Positions 1-10,887 of a stretch of 64,000 bases of DNA are shown here, piece after piece; the first letter of the stretch is position 1, and the number at the start of each line of letters is the position of its first letter. The notes beneath the pieces are model-generated. The model did no database searches, had not been told where the DNA came from, and saw nothing but the letters and a program-made list of their open reading frames with translations. The position numbers were made by a program, and so were the translations under genes. The stretch covers positions 16,065,528-16,129,527 of the forward strand of contig OZ026851.1 of NCBI GenBank assembly GCA_964023205.1, in the 5' to 3' direction. This DNA comes from Lutraria lutraria. Its lineage: Eukaryota > Mollusca > Bivalvia > Venerida > Mactridae.

Positions 1-115
1 TACTAAGACCAGCGCACTAACCACTATACTAAGACCAGCGCACTAACCACTATACTAAGACCAGCGCACTAACCACTATACTAAGACCAGCGCACTAACC
101 ACTATACTAAGACCG
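1..115. repeat. 26-bp tandem repeat, cut by window edge
   Basis: Four complete copies of a 26-bp unit beginning TACTAAGACCAGCGCACTAA, plus the first 10 bases of a fifth, run from the first base, so the array continues to the left of the window. Copies are identical by eye, which suggests recent expansion. Confidence 0.95.
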
Positions 116-648
116 CGGCCTTATTTATTTCGACTTTCGTGCAAGCGTTTATTGTTAACAAAAACATTGCATACCTTTAAACCCATTTTTCAGTGTTTTT
201 TGGTCGCATTACCCCGAACTGCCATCGATTTATAGAAACAGCCTTTGTCTGAAAAGGTAAGGGATTGCGGCTTCAATTAACACACTATATTTAGTATAAT
301 ATCAGTACTGTTACAATGTTCTTCAAGCTGTGTAGACCTTCATCAAAGTCCTTTATTGATAGCATTCATTATGTTAGCCTCTCTATCCGCCATTATCATA
401 ACTTTCCGGCTCACGCGATTGTCAGATGATGTTTTATAAGAAAAGCAATTAGGAAGGCCTCGGATATCTTATCTTGGTTAATGTAATCTGATGTGTTTAA
501 ATCTGTATGTTATTTTAGAAGAAGTTTGACTGGGCGATCGTTGGGTAAGAATATCATTCAAGGGACAATACATACAAATGGCGCACTTTACTGACGATAA
601 CACAATAATTACCATTAAGCACTCTCCTAAAGATGATTTATCATAACA
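116..648. other. unassigned AT-rich DNA
   Basis: I see no open frame with coding character, no RNA gene and no paired repeat in this stretch. Confidence 0.5.
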
Positions 649-814
649 AACTAAGTATTGAAAGTACTTATGGAAACTGAACTAACATAGGCCTGCACTG
701 CAATATGGCACGGGAACTAGTTTAACAATTGCATAGCGGATGATAAACATAGTACTTTAGGCCTCAAAAATGCATGCGCATTCGCGAGCGGGTGACGGCT
801 GTGGAAAGCTGAAC
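649..814 (+). repeat. dispersed ~170-bp repeat, copy A
   Basis: First of six copies in this window of a ~165-170 bp sequence. It starts near an AAGTACTNATGGAAACTGAA block, has GGGAACTAGTTTAACAATTG in the middle and ends near GTGACGGCTNTGGAAAGCTGAA. The other copies are near 3631 and 5958 (plus) and near 19362, 25085 and 34320 (minus). No coding capacity. Probably a SINE or MITE; class not determined. Confidence 0.8.
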
Positions 815-1433
815 AATTGTTCAGTTATAAAAAAAAACAGTTCTGTCGAAAGAATTGCATAATAGTGCAAAATGTGCGTAAATGTAAAACATACACTCAG
901 AGTATCTATAAAAAGAACACACCAGTTTTCACTGACACTGTTTTGAATAAATGCTTGTTGGTATCAAAGTAGAATGTGTATACCTTAAGCCAGGAAGAAA
1001 ATATATGCAATGCATTTGATATTACCGGTTAATAATATGTTTAAAATTAACATGGCAACAAAATCAATTCATGTAATGGTTACCAATACGGCTCTTATAA
1101 AAGCGCCGAGTCTAAATTTCCTAAAAGCAAAATCAAGTCAAAATCATTTTGCAGCAGACCTTTCCAATAGCATCGAGATTTCGTTTTGTCCTTTATCATA
1201 TAATAATGTTGAATAAAAGTTGTTGTATATACAACATGTGCGATCCTACGTGTTAGGGTGCTTTGGGGTTGGCTGATTTGGGGAAGTTAGTATTTGAGAA
1301 AGGTGTGATGTTTTGTGTGTATTTTTAAAATCCATTTTCGTGTATAATCTATTGTAGAGCATTGGCCTTCATTGCATGTACGTTCTTATGTGTTGGTTGG
1401 TTGGTTTGGGGTTGGTGTGATATTTTGTGTGTA
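815..1433. other. unassigned DNA
   Basis: Only short open frames without recognisable domains; no paired repeat found. Confidence 0.45.
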
Positions 1434-1600
1434 CTGTTCAATCTCACCAGAGCGGCCATCTCTTGGCCAACAACGTCCCTGCAACATCAGTATGATTTTT
1501 CAACTGTACGATTTAACTATCAGTTCTACATCTCTCGGGCAACTACCTATCAATTACAACATATTTGCGTTGCTTTGGAGAGTTTGTATTGTATTTCTTT
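1434..1600 (+). repeat. dispersed repeat, copy 1 (partner at 23578)
   Basis: A block containing CCAGAGCGGCC, TCTCTTG, CCTGCAACA and CAACTGTACG matches 23578-23740 in the same orientation with moderate divergence. Probably the end of a DNA transposon or MITE; the second end was not identified. Confidence 0.6.
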
Positions 1601-2030
1601 GGGAAAGCTTTTTCTATCTTTATAACCTATTGTAAATCCCTCATGAAATGATGTTCTATTTTAGCATCCTATTTTTATCAGAGTGATCGGATGCTATTAA
1701 TGAGTTGTTGATTCAATTAGTTCTTCACTGTTACTTCATGAGATCGTGAGTTTAAAAATCATGTAAATGAGAAAGAAAATAGGAACATTGATATGGTTTG
1801 GTTTTAGTTTGTCTTGACTTACTTAACGGTAACTGACATGACTATTCTTACGTCATAGCGTTCGCAACTTGAACATGATTCTGGTATCATGTCAATAGTC
1901 AAGCTTCACAGTAGACAATACATCCTTCAATAATATGTATCGCTGCTCCTTCTTTTCAACCAATTGTTCCTTCCAATCCGAACTGTGGTTGTTTTTATGC
2001 TTTATTTCTTTTCAAAAATGTGGGGTCAAT

Positions 2031-2215
2031 GTAACCTGGCGATCCGGCTGAGATTCCCGGCCGCGGTAGGTCATCATTTGAGGTCATACCCTTCCATGAA
2101 AATTTGACAACAATGACGGAAAGTCAATACATGTATTTTCATTTTCGTCGAATTTTCATAGAAGGGTATGACCTGCCACGAATGGGATAGGAAGCCGGCC
2201 TGATCGCCAGGTTAC
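2031..2215. mobile_element. 185-bp foldback MITE
   Basis: The ends GTAACCTGGCGATC and GATCGCCAGGTTAC are exact reverse complements. The inner arms also pair imperfectly (AGGTCATACCCTTCCATGAAAATT against AATTTTCATAGAAGGGTATGACCT, shown here only as matching arms). No open frame. No clean target duplication is visible. Confidence 0.85.
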
Positions 2216-2273
2216 ACGTCAAGTGTGCTAACCATTGGAGAACGGCCGCGGCCCCTACACTTCTAAGACACAA

Positions 2274-2492
2274 TTTTCTCCCACTTTTACTCATGTAAGA
2301 TAGGTTTTCAGCTCATATAAGAAAATCCTATCTTACATTAGCAACATCTTTCTTACATGAGCGACCACCGCACGTGAATTCATTCCAACCTTGACGGGAC
2401 TACTTTTACTACTACTACGTCTGCATAGTAAACACGCATTAATTAGTGGATTCTTATATTCTCCCACTTTTACTCATGTAAGATAGTTTTCA
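2274..2492. repeat. direct repeat pair around a short spacer
   Basis: The string CTCCCACTTTTACTCATGTA followed by AGATAG and TTTTCAG occurs at about 2279 and again at about 2461, roughly 180 bp apart. The second copy ends in the TTTTCAG that would serve as splice acceptor for the exon starting at 2493. Confidence 0.7.
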
Positions 2493-2779
2493 GTATTACG
2501 TATCCACCCTCCACAAGCTCTATTGATCCAATGAATCAGGTTGATTTACATCGTGAACAAGGTCGTTCTCCATCTAGGCCGAGAGAAATGCAGGTTCGTC
2601 CAAACCTGAGTTCACAATCAGTGTTGCAAAACAAAAATAAAACACAAAGTGTCGTTGAAGGCATGTTCGCCGGCAGTATGATGAAGAACTGCACATTTAA
2701 CATTAACTTCAATAACTACAGTCAACCTAATCCAAAACGACGAAGAATAATTGTGTCAAGCGACTCTGATTTTGAGTGA
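2493..2779 (+). CDS. possible terminal coding exon, unknown protein
   Basis: The frame is open from a TTTTCAG acceptor at 2492 through an internal ATG at 2531 to the stop at 2777-2779, and an AATAAA signal follows at 2957. The encoded tail is about 95 residues: Ser/Pro-rich at the start, Gln/Asn-rich in the middle, then a beta-prone NCTFNINFNN segment, a basic PKRRRII cluster that could be a nuclear localisation signal, and an acidic SDSDFE end. This looks like the C-terminus of a larger protein whose upstream exons are outside the window or hidden in repeats. Alternatively it is a single short frame from a mobile element. I do not recognise the family. The acceptor's pyrimidine tract is weak. 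Confidence 0.4.
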
Positions 2780-2956
2780 AAGTCGCACGCCCGTTAAACT
2801 TTTGTGACTTGTTACGCAGTCATAGTGACGAAGACTGTCGCGTTATCAAATAGTTCCTAACTGTTGCAGTTAACTGTTCAATATTCAAAACACATGTTGT
2901 TTTATTGATTTAAATACTGTTTTATTGGATGTGTCTCATGACATAAATAGTTACAC

Positions 2957-2962
2957 AATAAA
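2957..2962 (+). terminator. polyadenylation signal AATAAA
   Basis: Canonical AATAAA about 180 bp after the stop of the possible terminal exon at 2493-2779. Confidence 0.4.
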
Positions 2963-3262
2963 TGTATATTGTTTACATTGTCGTTTATTCAATATGTGTT
3001 TACACTTTGTGTATTCATACACTCATGATGACGAAATGCGACCTTCACATTTTTAAACTGTAAATTAATTCAACCACACTGGAGAAAGCTGTACGCGGGG
3101 AAAGTGTTTGGTACATACTTTTAGTATGTACTTTAAAATACCGATCTCTTCGGCTGTGCAACTTTTAGATGTGATAAACGATAAGGTAAAAAAGTAGATT
3201 TTTACCAATTTTGTCGATGTTGTCATGAGTGTTTTGTATTTTCTCAAAATGAGTGGGAGAAA

Positions 3263-3420
3263 AATAATCCATCATGAGACAGTCTATGTAGGATAAGGAT
3301 ATATCACCCTCGGGGTCGGAATTTTAACCAGGGAACTCGGCAAGCCTCGTCCCTGGTTAAAATCCGACCCCTCGGGTGAGATATCCTTATCCTACATAGA
3401 AGCTCATGGTGGATTCTTAT
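3263..3420. mobile_element. near-perfect palindromic MITE
   Basis: The left arm, with TCTATGTAGGATAAGGATAT, is mirrored by ATATCCTTATCCTACATAGA on the right; pairing continues inward through GGTCGG and TTTTAACCAGGGA to a loop of about 15 bp near 3342. Transcribed from either strand it would form a long hairpin. No open frame. Confidence 0.85.
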
Positions 3421-3630
3421 AATCTAGCCATGAGTGTTGTGTTTGTGACAAATTCTTTGAATCATGTTTTGTTGATTGATGTATTTGTTAGTTATGCAAT
3501 GTTTCTTGTTGTTGGCATTTTCCTATGATTTGGTAGTTTTTATCCTTTTATTGACGAGGAGTTTAAGTTTTTCCTTTGATGTGCAAAATAATGAATGAAT
3601 GCTTTGAATATAAATGTGATATTTTGTACA

Positions 3631-3792
3631 ATCAAAGTACACACGGAAGTTGAACTTCCATAAACATGCAAAGCAACATGGAACGGGAACTAGTTAAATT
3701 ATCAATTGCACGACGGATATAGAAAAACGTATTACTTTGGGCCGCATCAAAACCATGCGCTTCGGGTTAGTGACGGCTATTGGAAGATGAAC
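3631..3792 (+). repeat. dispersed ~170-bp repeat, copy B
   Basis: More diverged copy of the family described at 649-814, with ATCAAAGTACAC at the start and GGGAACTAGTTAAA in the middle. Confidence 0.7.
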
Positions 3793-4231
3793 TAAAAATT
3801 TGTTGAATTCAAACCCGAAAATATGAATAATTATCGACAGCCAATCACCCAATTTATACTTTATGTATATTCAATGAAGATGTCTGCTTTTGGTCAAACC
3901 TCATTTGTATTATAAATGAGTGAACTGAGTTTTTTTTTTCATTCTAAAGTCCTCAATGGACACTGTTACTAATATAATATACGTAAATGTGGAGAGTTGC
4001 ACAAGAGAAACTGGTTTGATAACCACAGAAGGACACAATGATGCAATGACAAAACCAGCTGTTAGTATTTTTCAAGTCATTGGCATCTAATGACGAGGCG
4101 ATGGTTTCTTACTACAGTTGAACGCGGTTACAGTGAAATCGTATGAAAGGAAGAATGGGATACAGTACTTCTTCTAGAACGCACTTCTTTATTTTACTGG
4201 CATGGATGTAATGAACTATGGATATAAGACC

Positions 4232-4298
4232 CGAAACAACGAATAAAGTCTGCAATTTGTCTTTTCAAAGGATAGTCTTTGTTCACAGGTTTTACTGT
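4232..4298 (+). mobile_element. fragment of CAGTCAAAC-type MITE
   Basis: Ends in TTCACAGGTTTTACTGTA, the conserved right terminus of the MITE family best preserved at 63657-63833. The left half is not recognisable. Confidence 0.5.
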
Positions 4299-5023
4299 AT
4301 CGGGCGCTAGTATATCTTTATTTTGATTCAGCAAATGTTTTAAAGCACATATTTATTCATGCATTTGGTTCGTGAAATTCTTTATTCCATTTGGAATACC
4401 TCTACTGACTTCGTCCAACCTCGGTTTTACCTGGTAATCCGACATTGGCGTTTCTTGAATTTTCCCGGATTTAAAACTGACAAAATGGTGAGTATGAATA
4501 GTTTTCGTAGATTTATTCTTTTTATTATTATTTAAAGTGTATAAAGCTATATCTGACAAGAAATGTTACATATATTACAAAAAGTTTAAAATCACATGAT
4601 AGTTATAAGTGTCCCCTAACATTTTATTTCACTGTTTAACAATTCAAGCAGCGTTTGCTGAATTCTTACATGCCACCGCTCGCTTTCACAAAAGTATAAA
4701 CAACAATGTATGTTACGCTCGAAAGAGGAAAACTATGCCTGCTTAAACATTCAATATGTTTTATTTTGTTGATTTTTAATTTCCAAGTCATCTCCCTTTC
4801 ATTTTTCTGAATCAAAATTTACAGGTTGCTTCCAATATCCATTGATGCGTCATTGATAATATACTTTCTGGATACACTTATTTTGTTCTTTATTTTATTT
4901 GTAAAAACTGATTTGAAAAATAAACAACAAAGATATCAATAATGATCTTATTATATATATAATTATCATATTTTAAGCATCTAACATAAATAAAAAAAAT
5001 CTGTCATTGATATTTGACTCTTT

Positions 5024-5029
5024 TTTATT
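5024..5029 (-). terminator. polyadenylation signal of insulin gene 1
   Basis: AATAAA on the minus strand about 190 bp downstream of the stop of insulin gene 1; the equivalent signal of gene 2 lies about 205 bp after its stop. Confidence 0.6.
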
Positions 5030-5215
5030 TCATATTAAAACTATTAGAAAAACGTATTAATAAATTCCCTAAAGGAAATTGATCAGTAAGCGATTTTTGT
5101 TGTTTTTCAAGACATTGAATAAACAAAATATTAACTATTTGAATATGTCACTTTTCTTGATTTCAGTTTCTTTGAGTTCTTTTCAACATCCTTTTTTCAC
5201 GTTGATGACGTCAGA

Positions 5216-5367
5216 TCATAAACAATATGAGGCAAGTTCATCTATTGTACAATAATGATAACAACATTCACACACGACGCCAGTATGTGCGTAACTAGTT
5301 TTTTTATTAACTAAGTATGTCTTAGCGTTCTCATGAGACAAGGTAAAGCCGCCAAGCTCTTTGTGTC
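5216..5367 (-). CDS. insulin gene 1, C-peptide end + A-chain exon
   Basis: 152 nt that complete a split Gly codon and then encode 49 residues to TGA at 5218-5216. The A-chain signature VCECC-x3-C-x8-C is fully present. The stop falls two codons after the last cysteine. Confidence 0.92.
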
Positions 5368-5928
5368 CTGAAAAATAAATAAAATGAATATATTCAAACG
5401 AAACAAAATCTTGGCTGTTACAATATTACTGTAGAAGTAAATTTTGTTCGCAGCTTAACCATTAGCAAACAAATTGTAGTCTAGGCGTAAATAAAAAAAA
5501 TATTTGTTTCTGGTGACACGTTCACTGAAAAAAAGGTAGGTAGATCGGGGCTTTTTTGGCTCATGAAAGCGTGCGGAAGGGTGAAACAGGCTAGAAATAG
5601 TTGTACCGTTCCTCGGACGTAATAAAAAGTCTAGGGTCTAGGGGAAAATTAGGATAAGACGGTTAATCAGAAACTATTCGTTTACGCCTTATGTTTTTTT
5701 CCTACCTTCGGTTATTCCGCGTTTCCCTCGACGGCTGTTGAAGCCATTGATACAAACTATATCCAGAACGAAGTCTATGGCACTCCCGCAGTACCCCATC
5801 GGATGGGGACCTCGATTTAATGTATGTGGTGTGCATACTCTGTTTGGTCCGCCGCTTGCTTGGTCTATATTATATAACGTCATTACCATTAAGACGACAG
5901 CGATATATCTGTAACTGTCTTCGAACAT
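5216..5928 (-). CDS. insulin-like peptide precursor, gene 1
   Basis: Secreted prohormone of the molluscan insulin-related peptide type. Two coding exons, 5928-5706 and 5367-5216, join across a 338-bp phase-1 intron (GAAG/GTAGGA donor, TTTTTCAG/GACA acceptor) into 124 residues. Residues 1 to about 26 form a signal peptide (basic/Tyr start, then VVLMVMTLY). The B chain has Cys 32, 47 and 59 with RGPHPMGYCG before the helix. GKR at 68-70 is a dibasic cleavage site with an amidation glycine. A 25-residue connecting peptide ends in KK (96-97). The A chain has VCECC at 106-110, then Cys 114 and 123, and stops one residue later. Eight cysteines allow four disulfides, one more than vertebrate insulin, as known for molluscan insulins. 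Such hormones signal through a receptor tyrosine kinase (family knowledge). The ATG at 5928 is chosen because it follows the acceptor by 12 bases and opens the signal peptide. Confidence 0.93.
5706..5928 (-). CDS. insulin gene 1, signal peptide + B-chain exon
   Basis: Coding part of the second exon: 223 nt, 74 codons plus one base. The exon itself begins at 5940 after a TTTCTTTCCAG acceptor, leaving 12 bases of 5' UTR before the ATG. Confidence 0.9.
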
Positions 5929-5957
5929 TGTAGCGAAGTCCTGGAAAGAAAAAAAGA

Positions 5958-6105
5958 AATCAAAGTACTGAAAGTATCCATGGAAACTGAACTTACATAG
6001 ACGTGTATTGTAATGTGGAACCAGTTTAACAATTGCATGGAGGATGTAGAAAAACGTAGAGTACTTTGGTCCGCATCAAAACTCATGCGCGCATAGCGAG
6101 TGACG
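5958..6105 (+). repeat. dispersed ~170-bp repeat, copy C
   Basis: Member of the family at 649-814. It begins within about 20 bp of the branch-site side of the intron-1 acceptor of insulin gene 1 and is antisense to that gene. Confidence 0.75.
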
Positions 6106-7274
6106 ATATTGATATTTTCTTAGTCGGCCTATCACCTATGCAATTTTGTATTAAACTATTTGATAAAAAAGACCATAGCACAAAATGATGTCAGTTGTGG
6201 CATTTTAAATGAGCTATATAATTAATGATATATTAAATATTAATTCATTATATGTCGAATATACGAATTGATGTTGCCAATTCAATCACGATAAACTGCT
6301 CAATTTTTATTCCGAGTTGCAATACGCATAGAAGGCGACGTTTTGTTCTGTACCAAGTTACATTAGTGTATCAAATAAGTCTTATTTCACGCTTTAGAAA
6401 CACTTAGTGCTGTAAAATACAGTTTGAAACAAGAACATAATTGTATTTCAACTTCAATGAGAGATTGTGTTTCTCACTATTGATATTTTACGAATCGACT
6501 TATTTACAAAACAGACCTAACCTGATAAGAATTAATGACGACCAAGCAACATTTGTCATGCAGCGTAACACCATGAAACTGTACACATTATGCGCCTGCA
6601 ATTATAAGTAACTATGGCAACGACGCTTTAATTCTCATTAGAAATGGTGCAATAAGTAACGTAAGAACGTAATCAGATCATGCACGATTGTGGTAACATA
6701 TTTGCGATACTTAAACAATATATTTCGCAATTAAATTCAAAAAGGGCATTGCGTCAAACTTGTAGTCGTATAAAATTATTCCACAAGCACTTGACGTTTA
6801 TCTGAAGAAAATACCTCGGACATAAAAGGCAAGCCGCCATATTGTTGTTGTTGTTCACGGGCTACTTTCCATCATGGCTGACCCAGGGAATCCAATGATG
6901 AAAACAACATGTTACTCTTTTAATGGAAATTTGATGCCTATTTTATCAATCGCGAACGATAAACACGTTTGAAAGTCGACCATTCTGAGAATGATTCTTT
7001 AAAAACAAGAGCATAGTGTTGAAAAAGTAGTGACTGGAAACCAAACAACCAAAATTTGTAACCCTACACTAATGTACGAGGCGTATTTCTCAGTAACGGT
7101 AATGTCCGAGTAGATATGTGTTATCCCACGTGACTCATTATGTCGACGCATTCAAATGTTTTCACTTGACTAAGGACACGTATGTATGAACCAATTTTTT
7201 CTGCAGTCTGTACCACTCATAGCTTTATTATTATTTTTTGTTTGTTTGTTTATACGTTGTCTAACGGTCTATTC

Positions 7275-7998
7275 AACAGCTAGGGTCATTTCAGAGCCGC
7301 CGCAAAGCGAGGAGAGAAGATATAGGTGGAGAGAAAATATAGGTGGAGAGAAGATATAGATGGAGAGAAGATATAGGTGGAGAGAAGATATAGGTGGAGA
7401 GAAGATATAGGTGGAGAGAAGATATAGGTGGAGAGAAGATATAGGTGGAGAGAAGATATAGGTGGAGAGAAGATATAGGTGGAGAGAAGATATAGGTGGA
7501 GAGAAGATATAGGTGGAGAGAAGATATAGGTGGAGAGAAGATATAGGTGGAGAGAAGATATAGGTGGAGAGAAGATATAGGTGGAGAGAAAATATAGGTG
7601 GAGAGAAGATATAGGTGGAGAGAAAATATAGGTGGAGAGAAGATATAGGTGGAGAGAAGATATAGGTGGAGAGAAGATATAGGTGGAGAGAAAATATAGG
7701 TGGAGAGAAGATATAGGTGGAGAGAAGATATAGGTGGAGAGAAGATATAGGTGGAGAGAAAATATAGGTGGACCGGGCATTTATATCCCTACTTTTATTT
7801 GGGATAGATTTTCCTGGTTCTTTATCTTGTCCTGTCTAAATAATCAATACACCCGTTTCTTGTGATTTTCTAGACACAATGGCTCGATAATTGGAATTGG
7901 GAGACTGTGAAAAGTGTGCCGGAGATATCAGAGCCGAAATTCGAACCAAAGACCTTTGGATTAGTATATGCAGTCCATTGCAATACTACTAGTCCACC
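7275..7998 (-). mobile_element. tRNA-derived SINE swollen by a minisatellite
   Basis: Read on the minus strand, a tRNA-like head starts near 7998 with GGTGGACTAGTAGTATTGCA (A-box-like) and TTGGTTCGAATTTCGGC (B-box-like, about 7949-7933). The body contains GAAAATCACAAGAAACGGGT and AACCAGGAAAATC, and the tail ends near CTCTGAAATGACCCTAGCTG. The same order of blocks occurs at 29160-29467, where the element is only about 310 bp. The difference is the 17-bp array at 7311-7771. Confidence 0.75.
7311..7771. repeat. 17-bp minisatellite (~27 copies)
   Basis: Unit GAAGATATAGGTGGAGA repeated about 27 times with few variants (mainly GAAAATATA, one TAGATGG). It lies inside the SINE, between the equivalents of the GAGGAG and ACCGGGCAT blocks of the unexpanded copy at 29160-29467. 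Because 17 is not a multiple of three, the minus strand happens to stay open for 164 codons; this is not a gene. Confidence 0.95.
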
Positions 7999-8424
7999 AC
8001 ATAAGTTCCAAACCAGGGTTTATTCCCTCGGTATTAGGGGCCACGATAGAAATAAGGGATGACTGATCCCTTTTTTGTGTTATTCCCGATATTGATGAAC
8101 ATGACATATAGTTTCTTAATCTTATTATTACATGAACATGTATTATCATCACAAATGCATTGTTTTTAGTAGCTAAAGTTCGTTATCAAATGCTCCTTAT
8201 AGTGTGTCCTTATTTCTATATGGCTTTAATACTGTGGCAAATCCATATATTAGAATTTGGAAAGTGAAAAAAAATCCCATGGAGTAGAAGTTGCATACAA
8301 TCAGCTGTTAACCATCCAATACGGCTTATATACAATGGAACATCGGGAAGACACAAATACGAAATCCTAGAATATGGCTCACACTAACCAAACAGTAAGT
8401 AAAAACAGAAATTGTGTTTACAGC

Positions 8425-8600
8425 CAAACTTAGGTCAACAGCTATCTCCGAATAAAGATCACTCGTGAAGAAAAGGCTATTCTTTTAGAAACTGTCATTG
8501 ATTAATAAAGAGCCAAATCACCTCCGAATAAATACAACCTGACAATAAAGGTCATATTATGTCTTTCCTAAGAGTGACTTTTATTCACAGGTTTTACTAT
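8425..8600 (+). mobile_element. CAGTCAAAC-type MITE, diverged copy
   Basis: Shows AATAAAG..CACTCGTGAAG, ACTGTCATTGATTAATAAAG and TATGTCTTTCCTAAGAGTG blocks in the same order as the well-preserved copy at 63657-63833, ending in CACAGGTTTTACTATA. Confidence 0.65.
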
Positions 8601-9203
8601 ATTTGCAAAGAAATATCTTATTGAATAAGACACTGTTTTAAAAAAGTGGTGTCCAATATGCTTAAACGCCCATTAGCTTTTTTAATTTAGTAATACAGAC
8701 AATAGACAACAACAGATAAAATGATAGTAAATTATAAGACATTTATTTTATTTGTCCTAAAACAATATTTACAGAATGCCTTTCTTTAGAAAATGTTGCC
8801 AGATGCTTTTTCTTTGTAATATCATTGAAAACAGTGCTTCATTTCTATATGTACTTCGTGATTAATAAAGAAAAGTTCGAAATGTTTTATAGCAGGTAAA
8901 AGTCAGTTTCACTGATAAGAATTCTTTCTAGGTAAAATAAGATCTACTTTCATTTTAACATCCAAAAAGCTGATGGGGCTTTGAAATAATATCGCAAAGT
9001 TAAACAAAGTTCCATATTTGTTACTTTGATTTATTTTCAGAGATGCTATATTTGATATATAACCGCTGGGAAAATAATAAATAAAATAAAGAATAATTTG
9101 TAAAATATGAAACTTTAAGAAATACATAACGCGCTATCTAAAATCAGTAAAAAAAGAGAAAAAGAAGAAAACTGCGTATTTTCTAATAAAACGTTTCACA
9201 TAC

Positions 9204-9455
9204 CTTTTGGTGTGGCTGCAAATCCTGTTTATGTTATAAATTCATTGTTTACAAAAAAAGCTAAATATGGAAGTTACAATCCTTGTATGTTGTAGTTTAC
9301 GTTCCTTTTTTGTTTCTTTTTACTTTTTTCTTGGCTTTTACTTAAGTTGAACAGATTGAAGACGCACACGGCCGCCTGGCTTTTCTTATTCACAACCGCG
9401 CTCACAAATTCTACAACGATATCCAGCCAGTTCTAGGCGTCAAAATATCACACAA
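9204..9455 (-). other. insulin gene 1, non-coding 5' exon (predicted)
   Basis: Bounded by a TATATAAG box upstream and a strong CCAAAAG/GTATGTG donor at 9204. Near its 3' end the transcript would carry AAGGATTGTAAC then ATATTTAGCTTT. The predicted 5' exon of insulin gene 2 carries AAGGATTGAAAC then ATATTTAGCTTT at the matching position. That conservation between the paralogues is the main support. The start at about 9455 is a guess from the TATA position. Confidence 0.6.
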
Positions 9456-9477
9456 AGAGTTTAAGATTCCGGTATAG

Positions 9478-9485
9478 CTTATATA
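9478..9485 (-). promoter_or_regulatory. TATA box of insulin gene 1
   Basis: TATATAAG on the minus strand, overlapping TATAAGCTATAC. The reverse complement of that 12-mer, GTATAGCTTATA, lies just upstream of the TATA box of insulin gene 2. Confidence 0.55.
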
Positions 9486-9509
9486 GTCATATGTACGAAA
9501 CATTGAAAA

Positions 9510-10256
9510 AGCGCAGGTATTTTTTCCAATATTTTGTAGGTATAAGAAATAACAGTCATGAAACCCTAAACGCTTAAAAGGAATCCCTTTAAATACAAAT
9601 TAATATCCCAGCAGCGGATATCAGGGCTTGGCAAAGTGATTTCGAAAATTCATCAGTTGCCTATAATTATGACCCTGGGTCTCACATCTTATTTATGTTT
9701 TATTTATCTAACTATCTATATATGCTTTGGTTTAAGGATTGTTCATTACTGAAATAACAAAACCTTCCTAGTTTCTGACTGAAATCACGAACTTGATCTA
9801 CATGTTTATATCTTATGTTCAAACATTAAGAAATCAAAAATGGAGTTTTCATTTGTGTTTCTTATTTATCCCGAAGGCGTTTTAGCTAAGAGAAAGGCTT
9901 TTTTCAAGAGACAAAAGCTGGAAGCGTTAAGACCAAGTCCCGGTGTAATAAAACTTGAGAACAATCTCCGAGATTAAATCTCAATTCCATTGTCAAAGTA
10001 TTATGGTTGAAAAGATAAGACAAAATGAGAGATTTGAGATCGGCGACCGATCTCAAGTGTGTAATAACCTCTGACCTAATATCGCCCGTACACCATTGAA
10101 TTTAGTTCACCCAGATGGACAGACTCTTTTATGATTAAAGCAATGAATCTAATACGTATGAAAAGTATAAACAAGAGGCCCGCAATCGTCTGTTCACCGC
10201 CTAAATGAGATCTATCCATTTATTAAGTTTCATATTGATATCTCTAATCAGACTAA
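9510..10256. other. unassigned DNA upstream of insulin gene 1
   Basis: No coding frame. Around 9960-10070 the words GAGATT/AATCTC and GATCGGCGACCGATC form short inverted pairs, possibly remains of a MITE. Confidence 0.4.
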
Positions 10257-10258
10257 TA

Positions 10259-10460
10259 CTGTATTTTCATTTATTTTTGTTGGGCTCAATATTCGTGGTT
10301 TTTACTAAAATGGCTATTTCGTGGGGACATAAATTCGCGGATATTGATTTTTGAACAGAAATGCCTCATCTTTGCATTAAAAATCGTGGTGATTTCGTGG
10401 ATGAGCCGACCCACGAAATCCACGAAATTAATTCCCCAACGAAAATTAATGATTCCACAG
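10259..10460. mobile_element. 202-bp MITE with TA target duplication
   Basis: The left end CTGTATTTTCATTTATTTTTG matches the reverse complement of the right end CGAAAATTAATGATTCCACAG with a few changes, and TA flanks both ends (10257-10258, 10461-10462). The interior repeats CGTGGNTTTCGTGG in both directions. Compatible with Tc1/mariner-type non-autonomous elements. Confidence 0.65.
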
Positions 10461-10639
10461 TACGAGGCAGACGACACAGATGATGCAGAAACAGACGTAG
10501 TGATCACAATAGCTAACCTTTTTCTACAAAAACAACCGCATCTAAAAAAACTTCCCTTTTCCTTCAGAAATGATACACACATGACTGCGTACGATAAATT
10601 CATTGGGTGTTTTAAAAACAAAATTGATATGGCTCATAC

Positions 10640-10770
10640 AAGGGTCGTAGTCGTAGGAATCGGGGGCTAGGGGGACTTAACCTTCCCAATAATTTCGGTT
10701 GTAATGGTTAGTAAAGAGGCTGTTACTGATATCCCCTCTCCCTTTGTTAGACCTACGCTTAACATAGCCC
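10640..10770 (+). repeat. dispersed repeat similar to 19805-19975
   Basis: Blocks GTAGGAATCGGGGG, AATTTCGGTTGTAATGGT and AAAGAGGCTGTT align in order with GCAGGAGCCGGGA, ATTTCGGCTGTATTGGT and AAAGGGGCTGTA at 19815-19915. Function unknown. Confidence 0.5.
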
Positions 10771-10887
10771 CTCCACCGAACAATCTAAAATTGCTCAAGA
10801 GAGGAACGCTCTGGAGAGGTTACACTGTAATTAGACTTGTGGTAGGTTATAAGGCGTGCCCGAATTTATTTATAAAACCATAATGTT

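Larger units (their letters stand above)
5941..9203 (-). other. insulin gene 1, 5'-UTR intron
   Basis: Inferred intron between the non-coding exon ending at 9204 (CCAAAAG/GTATGTG) and the B-chain exon starting at 5940. It carries repeat copy C (5958-6105), a tRNA-like SINE with an internal 17-bp minisatellite (7275-7998) and a MITE (8425-8600). The rest (6106-7274, 7999-8424, 8601-9203) shows nothing I can name. Confidence 0.6.

Noticed and set aside
7286..7780. 164-codon minus-strand open frame with a 17-residue period
   Set aside because: It is the translation of the 17-bp minisatellite; the unit contains no stop in this frame, so openness is a by-product.
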